Origin: Caldicoprobacter guelmensis
GTDB lineage: Bacteria; Bacillota; Clostridia; Caldicoprobacterales; Caldicoprobacteraceae
Direction of reading: 5' to 3'
Length of the DNA stretch: 64,000 bases
NCBI RefSeq assembly: GCF_016908415.1
Contig: NZ_JAFBDW010000002.1
Span: forward strand, 186,001 to 250,000
Of the stretch, positions 26,980 to 36,565 are shown piece by piece (positions within the stretch are counted from its first letter, which is position 1; every line of letters starts with the position of its first letter). The translations under genes and the position numbers were made by a program. The notes beneath the pieces are model-generated. The model was not told where the DNA came from and did no database searches. It was given only the letters and a program-made list of their open reading frames with translations.

Positions 26980-27648
26980 ATGAGACTGATATTGCTTGGA
27001 GCACCTGGAGTGGGGAAGGGCACTCAAGCGACCTTGCTCTCAAAAGCTCTTTCGATACCCCATATATCAACTGGTGATATGTTTAGGTATCATATTTCCA
27101 ATAATACCGATTTAGGGATGGAAGCGAAACAGTACATTGATAAGGGTATGCTGGTGCCTGATGAGATAACAGTAGGGATGGTGGCAGATAGACTAAAACA
27201 ACAAGATTGTAGGAATGGATTTGTGCTGGATGGTTTCCCGAGAACAATACAACAGGCAAAATTTCTGGATAAAATTTTGAAAGACCTGAATATACAGCTT
27301 GATATGGTTATCAATATTACTTTGGATGATAGAGAGATAATAAAGAGGTTATCTGGAAGGCGTATTTGTCCGCAGTGTAGCGCTGTCTATCATATTGAAG
27401 ATAAACCCCCGAAGAATGAAGGGCTTTGTGATAATTGTGGTACTGGGTTAGTCCAGAGGGGAGATGACAAAGAGGAAACGATTATAAAAAGATTACAGGT
27501 ATATCACTCTCAAAGTGAGCCGATATTGGAATATTACAAAGATAAAGTAAAGATAGTAAATATTGAAAGCCATAAATTACTTGAAGTAACTACAAAGAGG
27601 GTATTTGAGGCGCTAGGGGTGGACTACAAGACATTAAATGCTTGCTAG
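26980..27648 (+). CDS. adk: Adenylate kinase with zinc-binding lid
   Basis: The 222-residue enzyme has the P-loop GAPGVGKGTQA, the AMP-binding ISTGDMFR, LDGFPRTIQQA, and a lid with four cysteines (CPQC and CDNC) that bind zinc in Gram-positive enzymes. It interconverts ATP plus AMP with 2 ADP. Adenylate kinase normally lies in the ribosomal-protein operon after secY; here it stands alone in an accessory region, so it may be a second copy. GGAGGAGG precedes the ATG. All key arginines (RLSGRR, KRLQ) appear present. Confidence 0.92.
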   Translation: MRLILLGAPGVGKGTQATLLSKALSIPHISTGDMFRYHISNNTDLGMEAKQYIDKGMLVPDEITVGMVADRLKQQDCRNGFVLDGFPRTIQQAKFLDKILKDLNIQLDMVINITLDDREIIKRLSGRRICPQCSAVYHIEDKPPKNEGLCDNCGTGLVQRGDDKEETIIKRLQVYHSQSEPILEYYKDKVKIVNIESHKLLEVTTKRVFEALGVDYKTLNAC

Positions 27649-27745
27649 ATTTTTGAATTTATACTGTTTGGTTAAAAGATACATAAACATTTGCAGGGTT
27701 AGAGCACGCGATTAAGGGAGGCGAAGAAGGAGAGGCATATAAAAA

Positions 27746-28105
27746 ATGACGAAAGGACAAATTGAAGCAAAGATAAGTGAAGCGGTAACCAAGTTTGAAA
27801 GGGAATTTATGGGCCGAGGGCCCAAGCAGATAAATACTATCATTGTTGAAGACCTTATAATAATACGGCTAATAGGTTTTTTAAGCAGGTCAGAGCAGAA
27901 GCTGGCAGAAAGCAAGCAAGGGATAGAATTGATAAAAAGAGTTAGAAGTATGCTATTTGAAAATGCGAGAGAATACCTGGAAAAATTAATCAAAGAAGTA
28001 ATTGATGTAAATATAATAAGCATTCATTCTGATGTGAGCACAAAAACTGGCGAAAAGATAATTATCATAACCGTTGATGAGGATTTAGAGCGCAGGTTTG
28101 AGTAA
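27746..28105 (+). CDS. MpsC / DUF2294 family protein, copy 2
   Basis: The 119-residue paralogue differs from copy 1 at only about 14 positions, mostly conservative (Val/Ile, Lys/Arg), with matching gene length and similar synonymous codon choices. Duplication therefore appears recent, with selection on the protein. It lies about 70 nt upstream of the DUF4914 gene and about 100 nt after adk. Function as for copy 1: family role only. Confidence 0.85.
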   Translation: MTKGQIEAKISEAVTKFEREFMGRGPKQINTIIVEDLIIIRLIGFLSRSEQKLAESKQGIELIKRVRSMLFENAREYLEKLIKEVIDVNIISIHSDVSTKTGEKIIIITVDEDLERRFE

Positions 28106-28181
28106 ACAATAACTGGGAATAATGTAATTTTTTACAATAAAGGTGTATTGAGTTAAATACAAAAGTGGAGGAGTGAGTTCG

Positions 28182-30059
28182 ATGGGGAATGAAGTACTGA
28201 CCAAATTCATATTAAATGATGATTTGAAATATGTGCTGAGCGAAAAAGAGGTAATAATACCCGACAGCAGAGATGAGTTAATAGAGCTTGCATTGGGAAA
28301 TCAAGAAAACAGTGTTTTTGAAGTAGCTTATGATGTGCCGGGTAAGGGTAGAATAGTTGAAGCTACTGTAGTAAGATGTAAAAATGGTGCGGTGGTAAAC
28401 TATACTGACGCCTACATGAGGAGAAGAGATCCTGACTGCATGGTGGTGGCAGATGATGGCGATACCGATAAGCCAAGATACCGTGACAGATATGGAGAAG
28501 ATTTTTCAACTTTAAGGCAACTGACGTTTGAATGGCTTAAAGGCCAAAACCTTATATTTATGCCGTTTATGGCAGGGGGGGAGGAGTATGGATATCCTGC
28601 TCTTCTTGTTGCGCCTGACAATGCAGGGTTTTTTGCTGCCGGCTTGGCAGATTTACAAGGTTTCATTCCCAGGCATAGGATACCTGACCAATTTAAGCCC
28701 AGAGCCATCATATATTTAGCTCCTCCTTTTAGGCATACTCACTTTGGAGGAAAACAAATAGTGGTACACAACAGGTTAAATGAATTGCATGAACTTTTTT
28801 CGTACAACCTGTATCCCGGCCCCAGTGCTAAAAAAGGGATATACGGAGTATTGCTTAACATAGGTGAGCAGGAGGGCTGGGTAACACTTCATGCTTCAAC
28901 AGTAAGGGCTCTGACGCCTTATGATAATATCATAACCATTATGCACGAAGGAGCCAGTGGTGGCGGCAAAAGCGAGATGATTGAGCGCTTACACAGACAA
29001 CCCGATGGAAGTATATTGCTTGGAGAGAATTTAAAAACAGGCGAAAAGCTGTTTATTGAATTAAAGGATGAATGTGAGCTCCAACCAGTAACCGATGACA
29101 TGGCGCTGTGCCATCCCTCTTTTCAAGATGGTAACAAAAAGCTCATCGTAAAAGATGCTGAACAAGGATGGTTTTTGCGTATAAACCATATCACACAATA
29201 CGGCACTGACCCGCTTTACGAAAAAATTACCATTCATCCGCCGGAACCTCTAATATTCTTAAATCTTTATGGCGTACCCGGCGCTACGTGCTTGATCTGG
29301 GAACATACCATGGATGCCCCTGGGAAACCTTGTCCCAATCCTCGGGTAATAATGCCCAGACGGTTTGTGCCTGGAGTAATTGATGACCCCGTAGAGATAG
29401 ATATAAGAAGCTTTGGGATTAGGACACCAGCATGTACAAAAGAAAAGCCAACTTATGGAATTATTGGGTTATTTCACATTTTGCCGCCAGCTCTCGCATG
29501 GTTGTGGAGGTTGGTGGCACCCCGAGGGCATGATAACCCAAGCATTACCGATACGGTAGGAATGAGCAGCGAAGGTGTGGGTTCTTACTGGCCGTTTGCT
29601 ACTGGAAAAATGGTCAACCATGCCAATATACTTCTGCGGCAAATTGTTGCCACACCTAATACGCGGTATATACTAGTTCCCAATCAGCATATAGGTGCAT
29701 ACCGTGTTGGATTTATGCCGCAATGGATTACGAGGGAGTACCTGGCACGGCGTGGCAGTGCAAGGTTTAAACCAGACCAGCTGGTTGAGTCCAGGTGTGC
29801 ACTTTTAGGGTATGCTTTAAAAGCTGTTAAAGTAGAAGGAAAGTATATTCCCAAAGGGCTTTTAGAGGTCAATCATCAACCTGAAGTAGGTGATGAAGGC
29901 TATGATGCCGGAGCAAAAATATTGAGTGATTTCTTCAAAAGAGAGCTTGCTAAATTTGTAACTCCTGAACTTGATCCGTTGGGCAAGAAAATTATTGATT
30001 GCTGCATGAGCGATGGGACTCTTAAGGAATATATGGAATTAATTCCTATGAGGATGTAG
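28182..30059 (+). CDS. DUF4914 family protein with PEP-carboxykinase-like P-loop
   Basis: About 625 residues, matching what I know of the DUF4914 family. A glycine-rich loop, HEGASGGGKSEM (around residues 254-265), resembles the nucleotide-binding loop of PEP carboxykinase and HPr kinase. Other strongly conserved-looking stretches are FRHTHFGGKQIVVHN, WLWRLVAPRGHDNPS and GKMVNHANILLRQIV. These suggest a nucleotide-dependent metabolic enzyme, but substrate and reaction are unknown. ATG 28182 is preceded by GGAGGAG. The protein is cytosolic with no membrane segment. Confidence 0.7.
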   Translation: MGNEVLTKFILNDDLKYVLSEKEVIIPDSRDELIELALGNQENSVFEVAYDVPGKGRIVEATVVRCKNGAVVNYTDAYMRRRDPDCMVVADDGDTDKPRYRDRYGEDFSTLRQLTFEWLKGQNLIFMPFMAGGEEYGYPALLVAPDNAGFFAAGLADLQGFIPRHRIPDQFKPRAIIYLAPPFRHTHFGGKQIVVHNRLNELHELFSYNLYPGPSAKKGIYGVLLNIGEQEGWVTLHASTVRALTPYDNIITIMHEGASGGGKSEMIERLHRQPDGSILLGENLKTGEKLFIELKDECELQPVTDDMALCHPSFQDGNKKLIVKDAEQGWFLRINHITQYGTDPLYEKITIHPPEPLIFLNLYGVPGATCLIWEHTMDAPGKPCPNPRVIMPRRFVPGVIDDPVEIDIRSFGIRTPACTKEKPTYGIIGLFHILPPALAWLWRLVAPRGHDNPSITDTVGMSSEGVGSYWPFATGKMVNHANILLRQIVATPNTRYILVPNQHIGAYRVGFMPQWITREYLARRGSARFKPDQLVESRCALLGYALKAVKVEGKYIPKGLLEVNHQPEVGDEGYDAGAKILSDFFKRELAKFVTPELDPLGKKIIDCCMSDGTLKEYMELIPMRM

Positions 30060-30145
30060 TCAAGAGCTTGTAGTGGTGGATAATCCAGAATTGCAGGGTT
30101 AGGGAAGCAACATAATTTTAGTTTTTGTCAAAAGGTGGTGTTATG

Positions 30146-31309
30146 ATGAATAGAAAAAAGGTTCTTCAGCCTCCAGCTAAAATAGGGATTATAGGAGGCG
30201 GACAACTGGGTCGAATGCTTGCAATGACAGCAAAGAGGATGGGGTATTTTGTGGCGGTATTGGATCCAGATGTTAATTCGCCGGCCGGACAGGTTGCAGA
30301 CAAACAAATTACCGCTTCATTTTCGGATCGGCAAGCAATACGGAGTCTGGCAGAATTGACTGATGTGCTCACTTATGAATTTGAGCATATTGATGCTGAT
30401 ATTTTGAGTGAAATAGAAGTGGAGGGATATGCTGTGTATCCCTCTTCTTCTACGTTAAAAAACATTCAAGACAAATACAGACAAAAGACGTTGTTATCAA
30501 AGGCAGGGTTACCAGTACCGAAGTTTTATAAGATAAAAAGTAGAGAAGATTTAATAGACAAAATAGAGATTTTTGGGCTGCCGATGATGTTAAAAACTTG
30601 TTCTGGTGGATATGACGGCAAGGGGAATTTTGTCATCAGAAAAAAATCGGAAGCTGAAATGGTGTATGACTTGTTTATAAATCATGATGTAATGTTGGAG
30701 GAATATATAGATTTCACAAAAGAACTGTCTATAATAGTTGCACGAGATTTAGGCGGAGAAATAAAATATTATCCTGTTGTAGAAAATGTTCACAAGGATA
30801 ATATATTGAGAATAACAAAGGTGCCGGCTGATATAGATGATGTTGTTGAGCTTAAAATAAAACACATAGCCCAAAAGACAGTGGAAGTTTTAAATGATAT
30901 CGGCATATTTTGCATAGAAATGTTTCTCGATTCAAGAGGTGAAGTCTATATAAATGAAATCGCTTCAAGACCTCACAATTCAGGACATTATACTATAGAA
31001 GCCTGTGTGACTTCTCAGTTTGAACAGCTGATAAGGATAATCACTGGAATGCCGCTTGGCTCTACAGAACTCTTTTCTCCATGTGTAATGGTTAATATCC
31101 TTGGAAACGATACAGTTTGTGGGGCATACACTTTTGAAGGTATTGAAAAATTATTGGCAAAAGAGAAGGTGTATCTTCACCTGTATGGGAAATCTTTAAC
31201 TTCCAATAGAAGGAAACTGGGACATATCACTGTTTTGGATGAGTGTGTAAAAAGAGCTGAGGAAAAAGCATTACAAGCGCTTGAGTGTATAAAAATTAAA
31301 GCTATATAG
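30146..31309 (+). CDS. purK: 5-(carboxyamino)imidazole ribonucleotide synthase
   Basis: About 387 residues of ATP-grasp fold: [21 protein letters not shown] at the N-terminus, the [11 protein letters not shown] segment, [10 protein letters not shown] in the ATP-binding region and [18 protein letters not shown] near the metal site. PurK carboxylates AIR with bicarbonate and ATP to N5-CAIR, which PurE then rearranges. purE follows 22 nt downstream. AAAGGTGG favours ATG 30146 (ATG 30143 is adjacent). The pur genes are split from any larger purine operon, which is not in the window. Confidence 0.95.
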   Translation: MNRKKVLQPPAKIGIIGGGQLGRMLAMTAKRMGYFVAVLDPDVNSPAGQVADKQITASFSDRQAIRSLAELTDVLTYEFEHIDADILSEIEVEGYAVYPSSSTLKNIQDKYRQKTLLSKAGLPVPKFYKIKSREDLIDKIEIFGLPMMLKTCSGGYDGKGNFVIRKKSEAEMVYDLFINHDVMLEEYIDFTKELSIIVARDLGGEIKYYPVVENVHKDNILRITKVPADIDDVVELKIKHIAQKTVEVLNDIGIFCIEMFLDSRGEVYINEIASRPHNSGHYTIEACVTSQFEQLIRIITGMPLGSTELFSPCVMVNILGNDTVCGAYTFEGIEKLLAKEKVYLHLYGKSLTSNRRKLGHITVLDECVKRAEEKALQALECIKIKAI

Positions 31310-31331
31310 GTGTAATTGGAGGGAGTATATA

Positions 31332-31847
31332 ATGGTCGATCAAAATGAAAGAAGGGACTCAGCCCGTAAAGTAGGGATAATAATGGGAAGTTATTCGGAT
31401 CTTCCTGTAATGAAAGAAGCCGCTAAAATACTTGAGGAATTAGGAATTGCTTATGAAATGAGAATAGTATCGGCGCACAGAACTCCAGATGCCATGTATG
31501 ATTATGCCAAAACAGCGGAAAAAAGAGGAATTAAAGTTATAATTGCAGGTGCAGGTGGTTCTGCACATTTACCAGGTATGGTTGCCTCTTTAACCCATAT
31601 CCCGGTAATTGGGGTTCCCATTAAATCAAAGAACCTACACGGTATAGATTCGCTTTTATCTATAGTACAAATGCCGGCGGGAGTACCGGTAGCAACGGTA
31701 CCAATTAATGGTGCTCAAAACGCAGCATTGCTTGCTGCTAGAATATTGAGCATTGGGGATTCAAATATGCAAGAGAAAATAGCTGTATATAATGAAAGAG
31801 TAGACAAAACAGCAATCCAAGAACTTTTCCATAACGGAGATGAATAA
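31332..31847 (+). CDS. purE: N5-carboxyaminoimidazole ribonucleotide mutase, class I
   Basis: The 171-residue protein has the class I PurE motif [30 protein letters not shown] with the catalytic His, and [17 protein letters not shown]. It converts N5-CAIR to CAIR after PurK. GGAGGGAG precedes ATG 31332. It sits in a three-gene unit purK-purE-DUF3360. Confidence 0.96.
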   Translation: MVDQNERRDSARKVGIIMGSYSDLPVMKEAAKILEELGIAYEMRIVSAHRTPDAMYDYAKTAEKRGIKVIIAGAGGSAHLPGMVASLTHIPVIGVPIKSKNLHGIDSLLSIVQMPAGVPVATVPINGAQNAALLAARILSIGDSNMQEKIAVYNERVDKTAIQELFHNGDE

Positions 31848-31868
31848 GTGGAATAAGGAGGATTGGCT

Positions 31869-33251
31869 TTGAGCGAATGCTTGACACGACAGGAGCGATT
31901 GAACAAAGATCTAATATCATATAATCCTAAAAGATGGCGTGTGAATATTCCGTTTAAGGATTACAGTTTAAGAATAGAAGATATAGTTCCTGCATTATCC
32001 GGTGCAATAGGTAAAGTTGCACTGGTTGCCGCATTTGCCGTGGCATGGGCTCAAGGATTTGGGATAAAAGACCCTGCCTTTGTTATTGAAAATGTCAGGC
32101 TGGAGATAGTCGTCGCCAGCATTTTAACGATTATATTTTGTGCCTTTTTAAACCCATATGCAGGGCCTCCAGGTACTCTTGCTCCGCTTATACCTTTGGT
32201 ACCGGCAATGGTGGCTTCAGGGGTACATCCGCTGCCGTTGAGTATTCTCATAGGTTTCATAGGTATTATTATTTCCGGGTTTAAATATTTTGACAAAGTA
32301 ATTGCTCTAAATGGTCCTGGCACTAGAGGCGGTATAATATTATTGTTTGGTATTATGGGAATTAGCAGCTCTTTAGATAATCTGAAAAACTGGGCACATA
32401 ATAATGGGGTTTCTGAGTTGGTGGTGATCCTGCTTATTGTTTGCCTAATTTTATACTTGTTATTGAATAAATTTCGACTAAAATGGTTAATAATACCAAC
32501 ATGTGCCTTGGCGGCTTTGCTGATGTCTGGATTGTATGGCAAATACCCTGCCTTTGAGACTTCGATGGCCTTCCCGATAATGAATCCCAATATATGGTGG
32601 AATGAAAAATGGGGAATCGGGTGGGGGATAAATTTGGAGAATTTCATTAAGGCACTGCCTTTTACAATGCTGGCGGTGGTTATGTGGCCGCTTGATGCAT
32701 TAGCTGTTAAAACCATACAGGAATTAAATTATCCCCGAGAAGCCAAAAAAGCGGTCTTTGATATGAATTCTACTTATACATTGGTCTCGATAAGGAACAT
32801 TATCGGGGCAGTTTTAGGTGGTGGGCAAATATCGGCGGTGTGGAGAAGCTTTATGATACCTCTTGGAGTGGTAAGAAGACCTATAGGAGGGAGTGCTTTG
32901 ATTTTAGGGATAATGGGTTTGGCTTTTGGCTTCTTTGGAGTACCCATAGACATCGCCGTGTTTCCTCCGCTGCTGTGGGTGGTCTTGATTTTCGGAGTAT
33001 TTATGCCCCTTTTGGAAATAGGATTGAACACTGTAAAATCCATTGCGACTGCTCAAATAGCTTCTATTTGCCTAATAACAGGGTTCGCAATAAATCCCGT
33101 TTTAGGCTGGGTAGCTGCCAACTTGGTTGAAAATTTTAAAATAATTGATGCCACTGAAAACAATATGAAACTTTCGCGAAGCGATAAGGTAATGACCATA
33201 GTGATAGCTACGGCAACTATAGTATCGTATATTTTGGCAAATGTATTTTAA
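31869..33251 (+). CDS. DUF3360 family membrane transporter (NCS2-like)
   Basis: About 460 residues with 11-12 membrane segments and the DUF3360-type opening PKRWRVNIPFKDYSLRIEDIVPALSG, then NGPGTRGGIILLFGIMGI. The family is distantly like xanthine/uracil permeases. Position 15-20 nt behind purE suggests a purine-linked substrate, which is only inference. TTG 31869 is favoured because AAGGAGG ends 7 nt upstream. A GGGGGAT/ATCCCCC hairpin follows the gene. Confidence 0.7.
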   Translation: MSECLTRQERLNKDLISYNPKRWRVNIPFKDYSLRIEDIVPALSGAIGKVALVAAFAVAWAQGFGIKDPAFVIENVRLEIVVASILTIIFCAFLNPYAGPPGTLAPLIPLVPAMVASGVHPLPLSILIGFIGIIISGFKYFDKVIALNGPGTRGGIILLFGIMGISSSLDNLKNWAHNNGVSELVVILLIVCLILYLLLNKFRLKWLIIPTCALAALLMSGLYGKYPAFETSMAFPIMNPNIWWNEKWGIGWGINLENFIKALPFTMLAVVMWPLDALAVKTIQELNYPREAKKAVFDMNSTYTLVSIRNIIGAVLGGGQISAVWRSFMIPLGVVRRPIGGSALILGIMGLAFGFFGVPIDIAVFPPLLWVVLIFGVFMPLLEIGLNTVKSIATAQIASICLITGFAINPVLGWVAANLVENFKIIDATENNMKLSRSDKVMTIVIATATIVSYILANVF

Positions 33252-33265
33252 AAAAAGGAGAGATC

Positions 33266-33280
33266 GGGGGATAATCCCCC
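33266..33280. terminator. GC hairpin between convergent operons
   Basis: GGGGGAT and ATCCCCC form a 15-nt perfect inverted repeat between the DUF3360 gene and the end of mrpD. On the minus strand it is followed, after a few bases, by a run of T, so it may terminate the Mrp transcript. No T-run follows on the plus strand. Confidence 0.5.
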
Positions 33281-33301
33281 TAAATTTATTGGAGGAGGAA
33301 G

Positions 33302-34906
33302 TCACGCCTTGATTTTCAAATATAAAAAAACAAATGAAAAGAATAGAAAAATCATTAAACATATATCGTTAAACGACAGCTCAAACGATTTTACCTTGTT
33401 AAGCAATTTGTATTTTTCTATGACCCTAAAATAGATAAAGCTTCCTATCAAAAGACTAAGCATAAACACTCCTATTTTTTCCATATACGAAATCGGCTCC
33501 ACCAACAAATACTGATTAAAAAGAAAGCCTATAAACTGCTTGGCAAAGATACCACCGGCAAGACACATAAGCCCCATACTCACAACAGTAACCTTTTGTA
33601 CCATTAATACATCTATTGATGTCTTATTCGATTGTCCAAAGAATATTTTAGAATACTTTACGAAAGATATTATTGTACCAAGATTTATAATAATAATGCC
33701 CATCTCGAGGATGGAATCTTTTGCTCCATATGCAATCCAGTACTTGGACATGCTGCCATTAAAAAACGGAGCACCGGTAATACCAAGAACAGCTAATATT
33801 GCCGCAACAGAAACAGCAGGCATACTTTTTAATGCCCCCCGTATCTCATATATATTTCGTGTACCGTATTCCTTGCTTATTATACCTGCTGTAAGAAAAA
33901 GTACAGACTTAAAAACAGCATGGTTAATTATATGATAAACAGCACCCCAAAAAGCCTGTTCGTTATTCATATTTAGTCCCATTACGATAAGTCCTATTTG
34001 GGAAACTGTATGATAAGCCAGTATAAGCTTTATATCTTTCTGGGAAATGGCGAGCACAAAACCAACAACTGCAGTTAAAAATCCCAACAACAGAAAGAGG
34101 TCTGTCACATCAATAAACGGATCAAAAATATTTTTAATCCTCAAAAACAAGTAAACGCCGTTTTTTACAAACAGACCTGATAATATTCCGGATATAATAG
34201 AGGGAGCACTGGGTGTAGCGTGAGCCCTGGGCAACCAGCTGAAAAGAGGCATAAGTGCAGTTTTTAAGTTCAGAGCCGTGATTATAAAAGCATAAGGCAG
34301 GATTAAGCTGCTCAAATCTTGCAAAAGATACATTCTTTCCTGCACAAGTGCAAAATCTAGAACGCCAAGCATTCTGTAAAGAATTGCTGTTCCAAACAGG
34401 AAAAACACCATGGCAACCAGATTGGTAAGCAGGTATATCATCCCATCATATATCGACTGCTTAGCCTTCTGAAACATGATCAGTATGCTTACAACAACGG
34501 TAGACACTTCATATAATACAAAAACATTGAAAAAGTCATGAGAAACAAATATACCTATTATTAAACCTTCCAGAATGAGAAACAGCATCAAAAACAGCCT
34601 GTTAACATAGGTGCTTTTAATGTCAAAAGTAAGCATAGCCATAAACAAAACTGTAGTTAAAATCACCAGCACTGCTGCTATCAAATCCAGCTTAAGTGAT
34701 ATTCCAACGGTACTGCTCCAGCCTCCTAAATACTCCATATATATAAGACTGTCCGAGCCTTTAAGCCGTATAAAGTTGTATATGGCTGCAAGTACAAGTA
34801 AACACTGAAATACCAAAGCAGCATACCTGGAATATTTACCGGATATTATAAACAATAATGCGCCGAATATTATAGGAGACAGTATGAGAACGTATAAAGG
34901 TACCAT
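33302..34906 (-). CDS. mrpD: Mrp-type antiporter subunit D (proton-pumping NuoN/MrpD family)
   Basis: The 534-residue, about 14-helix protein contains the antiporter-module motifs LKTALMPLFSWLPRAHATPSA and YHTVSQIGLIVMGL, and a conserved Glu in FFNVFVLYEVSTV. MrpD-like subunits carry the proton channel. It is the only large antiporter-like subunit in the operon: the usual MrpA is not present. It begins directly after the mrpC stop. Integral membrane protein. Confidence 0.9.
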   Translation of the reverse strand: MVPLYVLILSPIIFGALLFIISGKYSRYAALVFQCLLVLAAIYNFIRLKGSDSLIYMEYLGGWSSTVGISLKLDLIAAVLVILTTVLFMAMLTFDIKSTYVNRLFLMLFLILEGLIIGIFVSHDFFNVFVLYEVSTVVVSILIMFQKAKQSIYDGMIYLLTNLVAMVFFLFGTAILYRMLGVLDFALVQERMYLLQDLSSLILPYAFIITALNLKTALMPLFSWLPRAHATPSAPSIISGILSGLFVKNGVYLFLRIKNIFDPFIDVTDLFLLLGFLTAVVGFVLAISQKDIKLILAYHTVSQIGLIVMGLNMNNEQAFWGAVYHIINHAVFKSVLFLTAGIISKEYGTRNIYEIRGALKSMPAVSVAAILAVLGITGAPFFNGSMSKYWIAYGAKDSILEMGIIIINLGTIISFVKYSKIFFGQSNKTSIDVLMVQKVTVVSMGLMCLAGGIFAKQFIGFLFNQYLLVEPISYMEKIGVFMLSLLIGSFIYFRVIEKYKLLNKVKSFELSFNDICLMIFLFFSFVFLYLKIKA

Positions 34907-35245
34907 TTATTTCACCCTTTTTTTCATAGCCTCTTCCCAATTTTCCGTACCATACTTACGGTATAAATGAATATACATAGTCAAAGCTATAGCCGTAGAG
35001 CTTACTCCTATTACAATAGCAGTTATCATAAGCGCCTGGGGAAGCGGATCGGCCATCTGATGCGGCGAAACATCTCCAATCGGCGGGAGCAACCCTTCTT
35101 TAAACCCGCATGAAATGAAGTACAATATTACCGCCGTCTCCATGACTTCAAGAGAGATTATTGATTTTACAATGTTTCTTTTGGCTATTAAGCCATATAA
35201 GCCGATAAAAAATATTATGAAGCTTACAACTTCACCTATAAACAA
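34907..35245 (-). CDS. mrpC: Mrp-type antiporter subunit C (NuoK-like)
   Basis: The 112-residue, three-helix protein has SIISLEVMETAVILYFI, with the conserved helix Glu of NuoK/MrpC, and PLPQALMITAIVIGVSSTAIAL, the family signature. It abuts mrpD with no gap. Confidence 0.9.
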   Translation of the reverse strand: MFIGEVVSFIIFFIGLYGLIAKRNIVKSIISLEVMETAVILYFISCGFKEGLLPPIGDVSPHQMADPLPQALMITAIVIGVSSTAIALTMYIHLYRKYGTENWEEAMKKRVK

Positions 35246-35309
35246 TATTTATACCACCCTCCCTTAATTATGCTGCATCCTGAGCAATACCTGGAGCAAC
35301 ACGCTGTCA

Positions 35310-35714
35310 TCACTTGCCTTCGTAAAATATAAATCTAAAAAATATTATTGATATACCACAGCACACTTTAAATCCAATTAGAACATTCATAACCATAAAA
35401 TACATTGAATTGAAAAAATCAGCGTTAAATCTCCACTGATTAAAAATAAAAAATACAGGCACCGCAACAATGCATACGAAAAATATTTTTTCCAGAGTCT
35501 GAAGCACAGCAATATTGATATCGAATAACGGCATGGAAAGATACCGGCTCATGAATACAGCAGCCAATACGGCTCCTCCCTGAAAGCCACCACCCGGAGT
35601 TACATGCCCGTTTATGATAATATAAAAGCCGTACAGCAATATAAAAGGATAAAGCGAACCGGTTATTCTGGCTACAATTTCAGAATTGGTATTAGTTGTT
35701 TTACTATCCATCAT
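35310..35714 (-). CDS. mrpB: Mrp-type antiporter subunit B (MnhB domain)
   Basis: The 134-residue protein matches the MnhB domain: YGFYIIINGHVTPGGGFQGGAVLAA is the family hallmark and four hydrophobic segments are present. It lies 6 nt after the fused DUF4040 gene. Confidence 0.9.
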   Translation of the reverse strand: MMDSKTTNTNSEIVARITGSLYPFILLYGFYIIINGHVTPGGGFQGGAVLAAVFMSRYLSMPLFDINIAVLQTLEKIFFVCIVAVPVFFIFNQWRFNADFFNSMYFMVMNVLIGFKVCCGISIIFFRFIFYEGK

Positions 35715-35720
35715 ACAGTA

Positions 35721-36260
35721 CTATTCCCCACCTCGCCATGAAAAATAAATCACTGCAATTACGCTGACCAACAGCAGCAACGCTTCAAACAGCGTATCAA
35801 AAATCCGGTAGTTCAGGTAAATTGCTGTTACAGCATTGCCTGCACCAGTATCCTGTTTAAAAAACCTTACATAATAATCCCATGCAGGCGTTCCGGTAAG
35901 CTCAATAGTATTAATATAAGTACCCAAGGTTAAAAAACACATAATAATACACACGCCGCCTAACAACATACCGCGTTTTTTACCAAACAAATTGCTTAAC
36001 GAAAATGTATTATTTTCATGAATATGATAAACCATAACAGGGTTATATTTCTTAATGGCAATTAAATACAGAATAGTGGCTAAAGTGCTGCCTATTATGG
36101 CCTCCGCTAACGATACGTCAGGGGCTCCGTAAAAAATATATACAACAGCATTTATCAACGAAAAAACCCCTAAATATATTATTGCCGTCCGTAATTGTCT
36201 TGCCTTGACAGACAATAATGCAAATACCATCATTGCCATGAGAAAAATTTTCACAATCAT
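35721..36260 (-). CDS. MrpA C-terminal-like / MbhD-MbhE-like fused subunit
   Basis: The 179-residue protein joins a DUF4040 part (YFYGAPDVSLAEAIIG-like sequence, here VYIFYGAPDVSLAEAIIGST) to a second segment GAGNAVTAIYLNYRIFDTLFEALLLL. These correspond to the C-terminal region of MrpA and the N-terminal extension before MnhB; in archaeal membrane-bound hydrogenases they are the separate subunits MbhD and MbhE. Its 3' end is 6 nt from mrpB and it overlaps mrpG by 4 nt. Confidence 0.8.
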   Translation of the reverse strand: MIVKIFLMAMMVFALLSVKARQLRTAIIYLGVFSLINAVVYIFYGAPDVSLAEAIIGSTLATILYLIAIKKYNPVMVYHIHENNTFSLSNLFGKKRGMLLGGVCIIMCFLTLGTYINTIELTGTPAWDYYVRFFKQDTGAGNAVTAIYLNYRIFDTLFEALLLLVSVIAVIYFSWRGGE

Positions 36261-36565
36261 AGCTTCTCTGACTTCTCCTTCTTAATCTTATAGCCACTGT
36301 TATACGCAGATCGGGCTATTGAATGGGTTGAAAGCGGATTGGTTATAACAAACAACACCATCACTATAAGCACTTTTAAACTGAAAAAATTTAAACCCGA
36401 TTTTACAACAATACCCAGCATCAATGTAATCAGCCCTACGGTATCCACTTTTGAAGATATTAAAATGCGGGGATAAAAATCTTTAAATCTAAAAAGTCCA
36501 TATACTCCTGAAAATATAAACACCAAAGCCACAACAATCAGTATGTTGCCTATTAATTCCCTCAT
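36257..36565 (-). CDS. mrpG: Mrp-type antiporter subunit G
   Basis: The 102-residue, three-helix protein has YGLFRFKDFYPRILISSKVDTVGLI and TNPLSTHSIARSAY, typical of MnhG/PhaG. It overlaps both neighbours by 4 nt, indicating translational coupling. Confidence 0.9.
   Translation of the reverse strand: MRELIGNILIVVALVFIFSGVYGLFRFKDFYPRILISSKVDTVGLITLMLGIVVKSGLNFFSLKVLIVMVLFVITNPLSTHSIARSAYNSGYKIKKEKSEKL

Noticed and set aside
32051..32716. 221-codon minus-strand frame inside the DUF3360 gene
   Set aside because: It lies fully within a membrane protein gene on the opposite strand and encodes low-complexity, unrecognisable sequence.
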